DNA of 64,000 nt from Adineta ricciae (taxonomy: Eukaryota > Rotifera > Eurotatoria > Adinetida > Adinetidae): assembly GCA_905250025.1 (NCBI GenBank), contig CAJNOJ010000068.1:124001-188000 (forward strand), written 5' to 3'. The stretch's first letter is position 1, and each line of letters begins with the position of its first letter. Below the pieces are notes generated by a model. It searched no databases. It was not told where the DNA came from and saw only the letters and a list, made by a program, of their open reading frames with translations. Of this stretch, positions 56,012 through 64,000 are shown in pieces. The position numbers were made by a program, and so were the translations under genes.

Positions 56012-56082
56012 TTTCAAATAGTTCAATTGATAGAATAGCCGACCGGTTATCGGAAGATGTGGGTTCGAGTCCTACTTTGATT
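56012..56082 (+). tRNA. tRNA-like cloverleaf, anticodon GGT (tRNA-Thr-like pseudogene or SINE head)
   Basis: Sequence folds as a 71-nt cloverleaf. Acceptor TTTCAAA/TTTGATT (5 of 7 pairs), D arm GTTC/GAAT with an 8-nt loop, anticodon stem GCCGA/TCGGA with loop CCGGTTA (anticodon GGT at 56045-56047, but C instead of U at position 33), variable AGAT, T arm GTGGG/CCTAC with loop TTCGAGT. Box A (TAGTTCAATTG, 56019-56029) and box B (GGTTCGAGTCC, 56062-56072) both fit pol III promoters. The two unpaired acceptor pairs and C33 speak against a working tRNA. Confidence 0.6.
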
Positions 56083-56591
56083 TAATGATCTACTTTAACA
56101 AATTGTTCGTATTTGTTAAAACATATCTCTGTGATTTCACTTGAGTAGCTTGACATCCATACAATCGTGGACAAGTGGAAAGATTTCTAATTATCGATTC
56201 TTTTATACCTATTTTCAAACTCACCCACACCCACACCCACTCTCAAGATGTCTGTAGGCGAATCCGCCTTGGAAAAAGTCGAATCCGACTCTAAGATATC
56301 CTACGTGTAAGACTGTCGATGTGAATACTATACTATATCGACACCACCTCTCACCCATATGTTTATACGATTTTCAAGATGCTTTAGATACTCATCATTG
56401 CCCTTGTATTTTATATGTCTTTTCACGGCTTTCTCCAACTAATATTTTCTTTCCTTATCTTCATTTGTGCTTAGACATTAACTATTTAATATCCAAACGT
56501 AGCCGAGTCATTTATCAACTCTTTCTGTTCTTGGAGAAGCATTTCTCGTGTTATGTGCAGTTCTGGCCAAAAATATTCCCCCTGTACGTTA
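56083..56591. other. Region downstream of the tRNA-like sequence
   Basis: Contains a second telomere-like tract (TCACCCACACCCACACCCAC, about 56221-56240). The open frame at 56321-56623 has no recognisable character. Confidence 0.4.
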
Positions 56592-57336
56592 GTACCAAGA
56601 TGAGCTGGAAAGCTGGAAACTAGTATACATGTAGTTCTGAATCAATGCTGATCAGGGATGCAACTCGCACCTCGATTGGGTGAATTATAAGAAAGTTACA
56701 ATGTTAAAGGTGTCTTTTTGCTATGGACTCCATATCTATGGAATAAAGTTTATAGTCTTTTTTCTATCATATTTTGCAATTTCTCGAACCTTTTTTTTGA
56801 TAGATATGCACCTCTACTTATGCTAGTTATGTACTGAAAAGATGAGCATATTTCTTCCAGTATACGAGTATCTGGATCGAAGACAATATTCATATTTGAT
56901 TATAGCACCATTTCTTTCTAGAACATGATAGGTTGTTGAAAGTTTTATGGGATAAAGAGGGACACTGGAAGAAAATTTGATGTACGTTTCACGGTTATTG
57001 AATGAACTATATCTGAATTATGAAGTACACAATGATCCAACTCAGATGCTTTGCTCACTGATACTTCTACCAAAATGCTTCCAGTTTCAGAACAACTGAT
57101 TGAATCTCGACGAAACTTTTACTAGAGATAACTAGAGTATTGGCCTACAATATGGGAGAAACGGAAGTTCATAAGGTACTTTCGTTCCTGAGTTAAGGAA
57201 CGCAGAGTGATAGGACGCCGCAAGCATTGTAACTTTCTCATAACTGATGCAATTGAGGTACGGGTTGCACCACTGATCAACATTCGTTGAGAACTACATG
57301 CATACTAGTTTTCAGCTTCCTGGCTCATCTTGGTAC
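56592..57336. mobile_element. 745-bp inverted-repeat element
   Basis: About 117 bp at the left end (GTACCAAGATGAGC..., 56592-56706) recur inverted at the right end (57227-57336, ...GCTCATCTTGGTAC) at roughly 80 per cent identity by eye. Landmarks: AACTAGTAT, CATGTAGTTCT, TGATCAG, GAAAGTTACAATG. The interior has no coding region. Non-autonomous foldback/MITE-like. No clear target duplication seen. Confidence 0.75.
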
Positions 57337-57568
57337 AAAGATCCATAGGAGGATACTTTTGACTAGTACTCAGGTAGACAAGTCCCATACTCGGATCCGA
57401 TCGGATCCAGCGTCGGATTTGTTGACTTGGGTACTGTAATGTGGAGACATAAGTTTCATGCTATAATATTAATATGAAACATAAATAGTTATAGATTATT
57501 ATTTAGAGTGCGTTCATCAGATCAGTTAGAAAGAAGGAAACATAGCTCATTCTAAAAGCGCTTCCTAT
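57337..57568. other. Short intergenic region
   Basis: Contains a perfect 16-bp palindrome GGATCCGATCGGATCC at 57393-57408. Confidence 0.5.
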
Positions 57569-58612
57569 ATGTCTTCCACACGCGTTAAATGGATGTGGAA
57601 TTCCAGCGCAAATCCATCCTCAAAGTCAACGCCAGTTAGTTGGCGTTACTATTCAGATGTCGAAAATGAAATGATTGAAGAAGCATTTGCAGCTGGTGAA
57701 ACTTATGCTTTGTTGGATGATTATCACGTCGATTTTAAGCACAATCTTCAAATTTCTAACAATGACCAAAACAAACAACGACCAGTCAAGCGAAAAGTAT
57801 ACTGTAAAGACGAAAGAATTCTCCGAGAGGATAGGTTTTTACCCAATCCTATTGCTCCCGATATTCCTTTCGGTGGTAGCTATGGTTTTATTTCACCTTT
57901 CATAAAAGAAACAGCAAAACATCTAAACATTACCAGCGACGAATTACCTACCAAAAATGAGTCAGTTGTTCCAGTGATCGTAGAAAAAGCCGCTTTAGGC
58001 ATTGTTGAAGAAGGTATAAAATTGGGGAAGAAACGCGAAGCAGAGAAAATGGCAAAGGAATTACGGGCGAAGAAAAATCTCGCAATGAAAGAAGTTTGGA
58101 GTTGTTGTGCGCATCTTTATACTTTAGAAAGCTTTTTATACAAAAAAATAAATGAAATTATGCGATTAATAGGAAGTAAACAACACGAACAAGTATGGCG
58201 AAGTAAAATCAGCACATTAGGTCCATTCTGTCTGCTCCTATGGGACAATCCCTTCGACAGTAAAATGATCAAACCGGGTACAATATTGTATCGTGGAGCG
58301 AATCTACCTGATCATTTGATTACATCATTCAACGAGGAGTGTTCGAAAGATCCCAAGCCATGGCATACTTTTCAAGCATTTACTTCATGTTCTCGCAATC
58401 GGAGCATAGCGAAGAACTTCGGCAACGTCTTATTTGTTATGAAAACTCGTATCGCTTTTACTGTCGATCTTAGTTCGTTATCGGCATATGCTCATGAAGA
58501 AGAAGAGCTATTACTGCCCGGTGTTTCTTTTATAATTGACCGAATAAAGTTTAAGAAAAAACACGTCATCTATCTAACACTTCAACAACGACATAACAGT
58601 AAGTTAAGATGA
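57569..58612 (+). CDS. WWE domain + ADP-ribosyltransferase (R-S-E class)
   Basis: Intronless, 347 aa. Residues about 8-75 form a WWE domain (WMWNSSA...WRYYS...IEEAFAAGE...VDF...RPVKR), which binds poly- or iso-ADP-ribose. After a Lys-rich helical linker, a mono-ADP-ribosyltransferase fold follows with the arginine-specific triad: Arg in LYRGANL (about 242), Ser in FTSCS (about 273) and an acidic EEEE at about 309-312 in place of ExE, then LLLPGVSFIIDRI. No signal peptide, so it probably acts inside the cell. Substrate unknown. WWE-ART pairings are known in bdelloids. It stands isolated between inverted-repeat elements. Confidence 0.82.
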   Translation: MSSTRVKWMWNSSANPSSKSTPVSWRYYSDVENEMIEEAFAAGETYALLDDYHVDFKHNLQISNNDQNKQRPVKRKVYCKDERILREDRFLPNPIAPDIPFGGSYGFISPFIKETAKHLNITSDELPTKNESVVPVIVEKAALGIVEEGIKLGKKREAEKMAKELRAKKNLAMKEVWSCCAHLYTLESFLYKKINEIMRLIGSKQHEQVWRSKISTLGPFCLLLWDNPFDSKMIKPGTILYRGANLPDHLITSFNEECSKDPKPWHTFQAFTSCSRNRSIAKNFGNVLFVMKTRIAFTVDLSSLSAYAHEEEELLLPGVSFIIDRIKFKKKHVIYLTLQQRHNSKLR

Positions 58613-58805
58613 TTTCCTAGTATCTTTTCATGATTAGTACATGGATATTTCATCTACATTTCTCAGTCCTCCTATTTGAGTTTTTCTAGAAGGACAGTTA
58701 TATAAATAAAAACAGAACTGACAACATAGAGTAGAAGTATCAAAATGGTTTCAATAGAGCACAACCAGCCATCTCTACTAATGATGGAAATTCTGTAGTG
58801 CTTTT

Positions 58806-59150
58806 TTGCTGTCCGTCCTTTCGATAATTCTTAGAGAAGGCTAGTTAATGAGTCGCAAGGCCTTTTCGCAAGATGAGCGAGTATAGTAGTATACTTGTCG
58901 CTATATCGGACTTTGAGAGTATTTGCACTTCTTGAAATCAGCCACCAAGAAAAATCACTGTTGATAAAAAGGAAAAACTCGACATTTTTAAAACTATCAT
59001 CTTTCTGGCAGTGGCATTTCAAGAAGTGCAAATACTCTGAAAGTCCGGTATAGCGACAAGTATACTACTACAACCTTTCTTCATGCGAACGAGCCTTGCG
59101 ATTCACTATAACTAGTCTTCTTCAAGATATATCGAAAGGATGGACAGCAA
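58806..59150. mobile_element. 345-bp inverted-repeat element
   Basis: Arms of about 135 bp, starting TTGCTGTCC and ending GGACAGCAA, are inverted copies with scattered mismatches. Inner matches include TAGTAGTATACTTGTCGCTATA and AGTATTTGCACTTCTTGAAAT. The central 60 bp are unpaired. No coding capacity; MITE/foldback type. Confidence 0.8.
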
Positions 59151-60333
59151 TAAAGACACTACAGAATTTGCATCGCCATGAGAGATGACAGACCGTACAC
59201 AGTAAGAGATTCGATTCTACTAAACTGGTGTTTAAAATTTGATCTTTCGTGCAATTGAGACGGATAATTGTAACTAGAATAAAAATATCTCCGGTTAGTC
59301 CTCTTCTTTTCACCAATAGTTGCAAGTTTTACACCTGATTACTGCCTTTAGTTATTTCCATTTGTCTCTATAAAAAAATACAGAAAAAGAGTTTAAAATA
59401 CTAGTACCCATTTCGAAACAGAAGACGGATTACGTTAAAGCGAATAGCTCGAGAATGGAAATAGCTAGCGGCCTGTGGATTTGTCGTTGGAACGAGGAGA
59501 TCGGAGCAGGCAAGTTTTCTGAAAACTTCTCTGTTTAAAAACTAACCAATAGGATTAAAATCTGTAGGAAACGTTGAAAGTAGTTTTTTGAAGACTTTTT
59601 CGTTCGTGTTCTAGTCTTTAGTTAGTGTATTCGGTAATGAAAATGATCCCCTTTCGAGCTACACGAAGTCTAGCTCGATAGTATGTTTCCTTTGCAAGCT
59701 ATAAGCTTTGGAAGTATGAGTGTAGTAGATATGGGTACAGATGTAGGTGGGACGTGGAACAAAGGAAATTGTCCACACCCACATCTTCATACACATACTG
59801 AACAGTGGAATTCAAATAAACCTGTACTCTACTTATACCCGCATATAAGAACGAAACCAACCATAAGAGACGGCAAGCAACTTTATATCTATAATAATTC
59901 AAAGATGTCCTTAACTTCATTTTATATCTTATAGCACCCCAGCTGTTCAATAAAAACAGGTTCACGTCTAACCTTACTATATTATAAATAAAATATTACC
60001 GAAAAAAACACTTTCGATGAAACATACACCATAGTCTACTTCACTTAATCACGTATATTATGCTATATGAAAGCAAACGAACTACATTCTTCTTTTGAAT
60101 GGGAGGAAAGTTGGATAAACCACACGAGTCTCAGAAACAAAAAATCATTCATCAGATCATAATCTAAGGGAACGCAGAGCTTTAACAGCCCAAGAACTCC
60201 TAAACTTCTGAGATTTCCCTCCACCGACAATAAAGCCATCACTCCAAATCGTCCCAGGGAAAATCTCCATACTTAGCACTGCGAAAGCTCACTCTCATTT
60301 AAAACCTATTTACTATTTAATACACTTTCGTAG
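59151..60333. other. Gene-free region
   Basis: Short open frames only. CCACACCCACATC near 59773 is another telomere-like word. The last part (about 60160-60333) may hold an upstream exon of the next entry but I could not define one. Confidence 0.4.
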
Positions 60334-60653
60334 AGTCAGAACTTCATCATCTCGATACTTTCAACCAACCAGATTCAGATGATGATGCTGATCTTGATGA
60401 AGATGCTGATGCTGCTCTTGATACTGCTCGTGCTGCTGATGCTCGTCGTGCTGCTCGTCGCACTCTTGGTGGTCGTCTTCGTTCTACAGCTAGTCGTATT
60501 GGACGTCGTTTGGGTCGTCATTTTGGTCGTGATAGTAGTAGTGATAGTAGTGACAGCGATTCTCTTGATTTTGAAGGCAATTTTTTTGATTATTTTGATG
60601 ATGCTGCTGTTTTTACTCACGACCGTTATGGTTCTGAATATGAATGGGAGTGA
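60334..60653 (+). CDS. Terminal exon of an Asp/Ala/Arg-rich protein (partial)
   Basis: From an acceptor-like TTTCGTAG (ends 60333) a frame without ATG runs to TGA 60651-60653 and codes an acidic stretch (NQPDSDDDADLDEDADAAL), a basic Ala/Arg stretch (AADARRAARR...GRRLGRHFGR), SSSDSSDSDSLDFEGNFFDYF and HDRYGSEYEWE. Codons are almost all NNT (GAT, GCT, CGT), unlike neighbouring genes. The alternative plus frame is a poly-Leu/Val shadow, and the minus frame a Thr/Ser-rich shadow. Looks like the C terminus of a nucleic-acid- or chromatin-associated protein; upstream exons not identified. Confidence 0.45.
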
Positions 60654-61163
60654 TCTTTCAATTGAACAGATGAGTCGGATGTGGGATTTTCAATGTAAGA
60701 AACTTTTTTTTTGATGTTCTGCGTTTCGAGTTAATGAAATAGAAATGTATCTTTGAAAAACACATAATGAGTAAGTTACTGAGATATTAAATGCGTAATG
60801 AATAGGTTCCTGCATCTGATGGTAATTTGTGAGCACTGTATGAACATGTATATGTGAGTGTGGATGTGTATAGGTGAGTAGATAGATGAGAGTAAAGCAG
60901 TGGTGGCGTGAGTGTTTGAACTTTGGGGGCGGGGAGTGTAAAATTCTGCGTGAAGGTAATATATAAAACCGCACAATTTCAATATGTTCATTGTATTTAT
61001 TTTTCATTATATTTAATACAATTCGTTTTGAGTTACATAGAGAAACTACAGGTTTGAAAGACATACGAGATGCATAAAATACTTAAAACACAAAAGCAAA
61101 ACCTGGCCTCGTAGCGACCATTTAAAAAGATATAGGAATATTTAGAATAATGGTTCCGTGAGA
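60654..61163. other. Gene-free region
   Basis: G-rich runs on the plus strand near 60840-60945 (GTGAGTGTGGATGTG, GGGGGCGGGGAG). Nothing coding recognised. Confidence 0.4.
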
Positions 61164-61452
61164 TGCCTAATTCGACTTATATTATAAGTCGATCCCCGAC
61201 AGGCTAGTATCAATTCGAATATAAATATATATCTATATAACACTTATAACAAATGACTAGATAGGAATAGAAATAGATTTAGTTTCACTTATACATACAC
61301 ACCCCACACCCTCACTTATATCTATCTCGATTGAGGGTGCTGCCGTGGGTGTGGGTGCGCGTGAGGGTATATGTGTATAAGTAAAACTAAATCTATTTCT
61401 ATTCATAAGGGTGCTATGAATTGGTCATTTATATTATAAATCGAATTAGGCA
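61164..61452. mobile_element. 289-bp nested inverted-repeat element
   Basis: Ends with TGCCTAATTCGA...TCGAATTAGGCA; the terminal repeat continues through TTATATTATAA (about 26 bp). Inside, a second inverted repeat (ATAGAAATAGATTTAGT..., about 61268-61320 and 61336-61405) carries telomere-like CACACCCTCAC and its complement. No coding region. Confidence 0.75.
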
Positions 61453-61605
61453 GCTACTCCTTTTCTGAAAGAAAGGGTTATAGCGTCATAAATCTGGTCG
61501 TTGAAATGCAAAAAGTTTGCTTGCTTGTTTGTTTGCATAATCCAATCAGATTGCAGCATTCAATCAACGAATGAAAACTTAATCATGGTCATTAGCAAAC
61601 GATTG
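61453..61605. other. Spacer
   Basis: Short sequence between the inverted-repeat element and the tandem repeats; includes GCTTGCTTGTTTGTTTGC near 61519. No gene. Confidence 0.4.
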
Positions 61606-61880
61606 ATGGAAGGTTCTCGGAGTCGAGGGACTCGAATCTGAGGTTAGCTTTTCGAAATTCTAATGACCTCATTAGCTAATTCAGCAATGAAAATTTTCTT
61701 CGTTGTCGAGTAAGGGTTGACCGAAAGGTAATCGAGGTCGAGGAGCACGAATCCGAGGTTAGTGTTGCTTCATTAATTATTAATTATTAATTTTTGATTA
61801 ACTAGTCACGACTCATTAACATCCATTGTCAGAGTAGACCGAAAGGTTGCTGACGTCGGGAAATTCGAAATTGAGGGTAA
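61606..61880. repeat. Three diverged direct repeats, spacing about 115 bp
   Basis: Copies near 61606, 61719 and 61837 share the frame GAAAGGTnnTCGAGGTCGAGG-like start, an ACTCGAATCTGAGG / CACGAATCCGAGG / AATTCGAAATTGAGG middle and GTTAG/GTAAATTTCG end, with AT-rich spacers that include CATTAGCTAAT and TTAATTATTAATTATTAA. Confidence 0.55.
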
Positions 61881-62134
61881 ATTTCGTCTTATTCGCTGAG
61901 CCTGAGCTTATTCCTTCCTCTTTACAAAGGAGATATTTTTCTTTATCTGTTCTGAAATCTTTTGTAGAAGATGGTGAGCTGAACGCTATTCATGGACGTC
62001 ATGCATACAAAGATAGTAGCTCAAGAACTTATACGAAAAGATCGAATGCATTGTACATAATGATGTTTCTAATTGAAGAAATCCGAAAAAGTGACATGAG
62101 CTTAGTATCATCTTTGCTTTGTAGACTGTATACA

Positions 62135-62375
62135 TCGGTAAAACGGAAAATCGACAATAGGAATTTGGACAACGGAATTTGGGCAATATTGCCGGATTTA
62201 AAAAACTGCCTAGAGATAGGGTGAGGATGCAGATGAGGATGTGAGGGTATGGATAGGTCTGGGCAGTAGGATACTACATGAAAATTTGTACTGAAATACT
62301 CCTAGGAAAGCCTATGCAGTTTTTCAAATGTGCAAGATTGTCCAAATTCCTATTGTCGATTTTCCACTAAACCGA
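62135..62375. mobile_element. Small inverted-repeat element, about 240 bp
   Basis: 62135-62172 and 62338-62375 are inverted copies (shared GAAAATCGACAATAGG and AATTTGGACAA), as are AAAAACTGCCTAG (62200-62212) and CCTATGCAGTTTTT (62311-62324). The loop holds telomere-like GGGTGAGG and GTGAGGGT. The open frame 61847-62224 overlaps the left arm and is not convincing as a gene. Confidence 0.7.
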
Positions 62376-62390
62376 TTACAAGCAGTAAAT

Positions 62391-62699
62391 GTAGTTTTGA
62401 TTGTAGGAATAAGACATACATTAACCTTTACTTTTGAGGAATGTTAAGAATCCTTGATCAACGAACGTATTTCAAAAAATAATTGTAAATAAGCAAAACT
62501 GTCTTTGGATCTGGTTGAATCCTTAACGCCGTTATTTTTATCTATTAGACATATCTGTGATTTCAGATAAGGATGATATGGACCAGCATAAGACTAGAGA
62601 TGAGATAAAGGGATTGGTCGGACACAGCAGCTCTTGATGTACTATTGAATTCGAATCTTTGGAATAGATCTACGCGGATTCCACAACAATCACGAAGGA
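62391..62699. other. Intergenic region
   Basis: No recognisable feature. Confidence 0.4.
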
Positions 62700-63030
62700 T
62701 TAATTTATTTTGTTTGCATCAGCTAATAAAGAAGCATCGATTTTCTCTTTGTCTTCAATTGAACAAGGTACTTTTAATTCAACATGAGAGTTAATATGAG
62801 AAAGATTAAATAAAGATTGATTATAATCCATTGTTGAAAAATTCATTAGACGATTGTATAAATATTTTCGAGAGCGTCGAACCCAAAAAGTAATCTTACT
62901 ATCGTCACCATAATCATAACGTGCCTTGACAGAAAGACCAACATGATTTCTCAACTGATATTGTGGCAAAAAAAAGGAACAATTCCAAGCACGATACATA
63001 CTAAAGATCCACGTATCTTGATGAGCACCA
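62700..63030 (-). CDS. C-terminal part of an unrecognised protein, cut at the ambiguous base
   Basis: The minus frame is open from the ambiguous base at 63031 down to the stop at 62700: GAHQDTWIFSMYRAWNCSFF, then ARYDYGDDSKITFWVRRSRKYLYNR and an acidic, Lys-containing end. The reading clearly continues upstream of its first ATG (62999), so the 5' part is missing. No family recognised. Confidence 0.45.
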
Positions 63031-63031
63031 N
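63031..63031. other. Ambiguous base (N), possible assembly join
   Basis: The only N in the window. A minus-strand coding frame ends at it from the left and a plus-strand coding frame begins at it to the right, neither with its own start. Confidence 0.6.
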
Positions 63032-64000
63032 CTTTTGTACAAAAGATTTCTTAAATCATCGCCAATGGCTCTCCGGAGAGTTTGAAAAACTCATTGAGTC
63101 CCGTAATCATTTTCAAGAGACATTCAACGACAAGAGAAAACTGGAAGATTTTCAAGATGCACTTCGTTCTGAAGTTGACCAATGGGAAAGTGGTACTTGT
63201 AGCAAAGTACGATGCACAGCTGAGAAAGCCCGTTGTCAATATTCGAAAATGTTGAACAGCGATATTAAAAATATCGACGATAGTTTACGTAGTGTAACTG
63301 AACGACTTCGCGAAATGTATGAGGCGGATAATTTCGTTGAAGATGATCTCACGCAACTCGGTGCTATTATTTGTGAATTAGAGAACAATTTCCAACAACT
63401 CACTAACTCTTCTCGAATCGCGCTCAATAAGGAAAACAGTGAACAGCTAGATTGGAACTTACTCATCTATGTCGATAGCAAGAACACTCATGACCAGAAG
63501 GTAATTATGAAATAAATTAACGAGAGATGATAATACCTACAAAAAATATGTATACTGTAGGCTGATGTACCATGTCCATCGGAAGATATTAATTGTCAAT
63601 GGAAAGGTCCACTCGATGAGATAAACAATCATATCGTCGTGTGTGCATTCATCCCTCGTCGATCGAAGATTGAAAGGTTTCATGCTATAATTGAGCAACT
63701 AAGCGAGCGAATCAAACAGCAAGGAGTAAGAATCGATGGAGACGAGTACCAAATTGAACAACTACAAGAAAATCTACAGCAGCGAAAAAATGAAGTTGAT
63801 CTAGGCAAGAAGAACATAGAGCAATTGCAAGATGAAATCAGACAACAAGTCATCCAAATCAGTATTCGTAATGTAGAAATTCAGCAACTTAAAGATCAAT
63901 TGAAACGAGAAGAAATTCGAGCGAATATTAGCGAAGGTGTTATTCAACAATTGAGAGATAGGTTAAAACAGGAAGAAGCTGAAGCCAAACGAAACAATGC
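63032..64000 (+). CDS. TRAF-type zinc finger, coiled-coil protein (partial at both ends)
   Basis: Exon 63032-63500, intron 63501-63560 (60 bp), exon 63561 to the window end, frame kept at the junction. The first exon is helical and charged (LSGEFEKLIESRNHFQETF; DIKNIDDSLRSVTERLREMY). The second opens with a TRAF-type zinc finger, CPSEDINCQWKGPLDEINNHIVVC, followed by a long coiled coil with heptads (AIIEQLSERIKQQG..., IQQLKDQLKREE). TRAF-type zinc fingers act as adaptors or E3-associated modules; a RING may lie upstream of the break. The frame to the left of the N is not homologous in style, so the 5' end is taken as missing. Confidence 0.65.

Noticed and set aside
57393..57408. 16-bp perfect palindrome as a regulatory operator
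   Set aside because: Made of two GGATCC words around GATC; could be chance, and nothing nearby supports a function.
60379..60714. Long plus-strand frame of Leu/Val/Met
   Set aside because: It is the shifted shadow of GAT/GCT/CGT-rich coding sequence; the neighbouring frame gives a far more protein-like composition.
61847..62224. 125-aa open frame
   Set aside because: Starts in a diverged tandem repeat and ends in the arm of an inverted-repeat element; no family character.

Overview
This AT-rich window reads as the nuclear genome of a bdelloid rotifer (Adineta/Rotaria type). That is an inference from several things. Genes are compact, with GT-AG introns of about 48-62 bp. Families typical of animals (rhodopsin-like GPCRs, SPRY, TRAF-type zinc fingers, CDC123) sit beside families that are mainly bacterial, plant or fungal (Abhydrolase_10-like hydrolase, CslA-like GT2, YihY/BrkB, fungal/plant-type sugar porter, bacterial-type SDR). 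Short tracts resemble the bdelloid TGTGGG telomere repeat. No database search was possible; names rest on motifs seen in the translations.

Layout. 1-6.4 kb: a frame-broken relic, a small orphan gene, a truncated GPCR, and a divergent pair (possible Nudix-like gene and a CDC123/D123-family gene with a frame break). 6.7-13.8 kb: three tandem copies of a Cys-rich family; the first carries three in-frame stops, and a quinone-reductase-type MDR gene and an SDR gene lie between copies 1 and 2. 14.2-16.9 kb: a membrane-anchored alpha/beta hydrolase whose first 181 codons are split by four introns while the catalytic part is one 1,970-nt exon. 17.3-18 kb: a gamma-glutamylcyclotransferase-like gene next to a decayed LamG gene; the mirror situation (intact LamG, decayed cyclotransferase) lies at 29.7-30.6 kb. 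20.9-27.2 kb: a mosaic surface-protein gene with an array of eight 6-Cys exons (exact 135-bp exon/54-bp intron period from the second unit on), followed by one exon coding sixteen 41-residue repeats. 27.7-35 kb: CslA-like glycosyltransferase, LamG protein, P-loop/kinase/RING protein, GPCR. 36.5-52.5 kb: two-domain ectoprotein, two unrecognised genes, GPCR, sugar porter, multi-pass protein, NHL relic, BrkB-family gene, tail-anchored protein, GT92-like enzyme.

52.9-62.4 kb is different: gene-poor, with five inverted-repeat elements, telomere-like tracts, a tRNA-like cloverleaf and short tandem repeats, among which sit a SPRY gene, a WWE-ADP-ribosyltransferase gene and a hidden Asp/Arg-rich exon. 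The window ends with two partial genes facing away from a single ambiguous base (63031), the second coding a TRAF-type zinc finger plus coiled coil.

The genes do not form one pathway. The shared themes are surface/secreted repeat proteins, acquired enzymes, and signs of duplication followed by decay. Best candidates for something undescribed: the exon-intron array gene (20883-27198), the near-perfect 198-bp hairpin whose mismatches are nearly all G-T (52900-53097), and the reciprocal loss in the duplicated cyclotransferase/LamG block.
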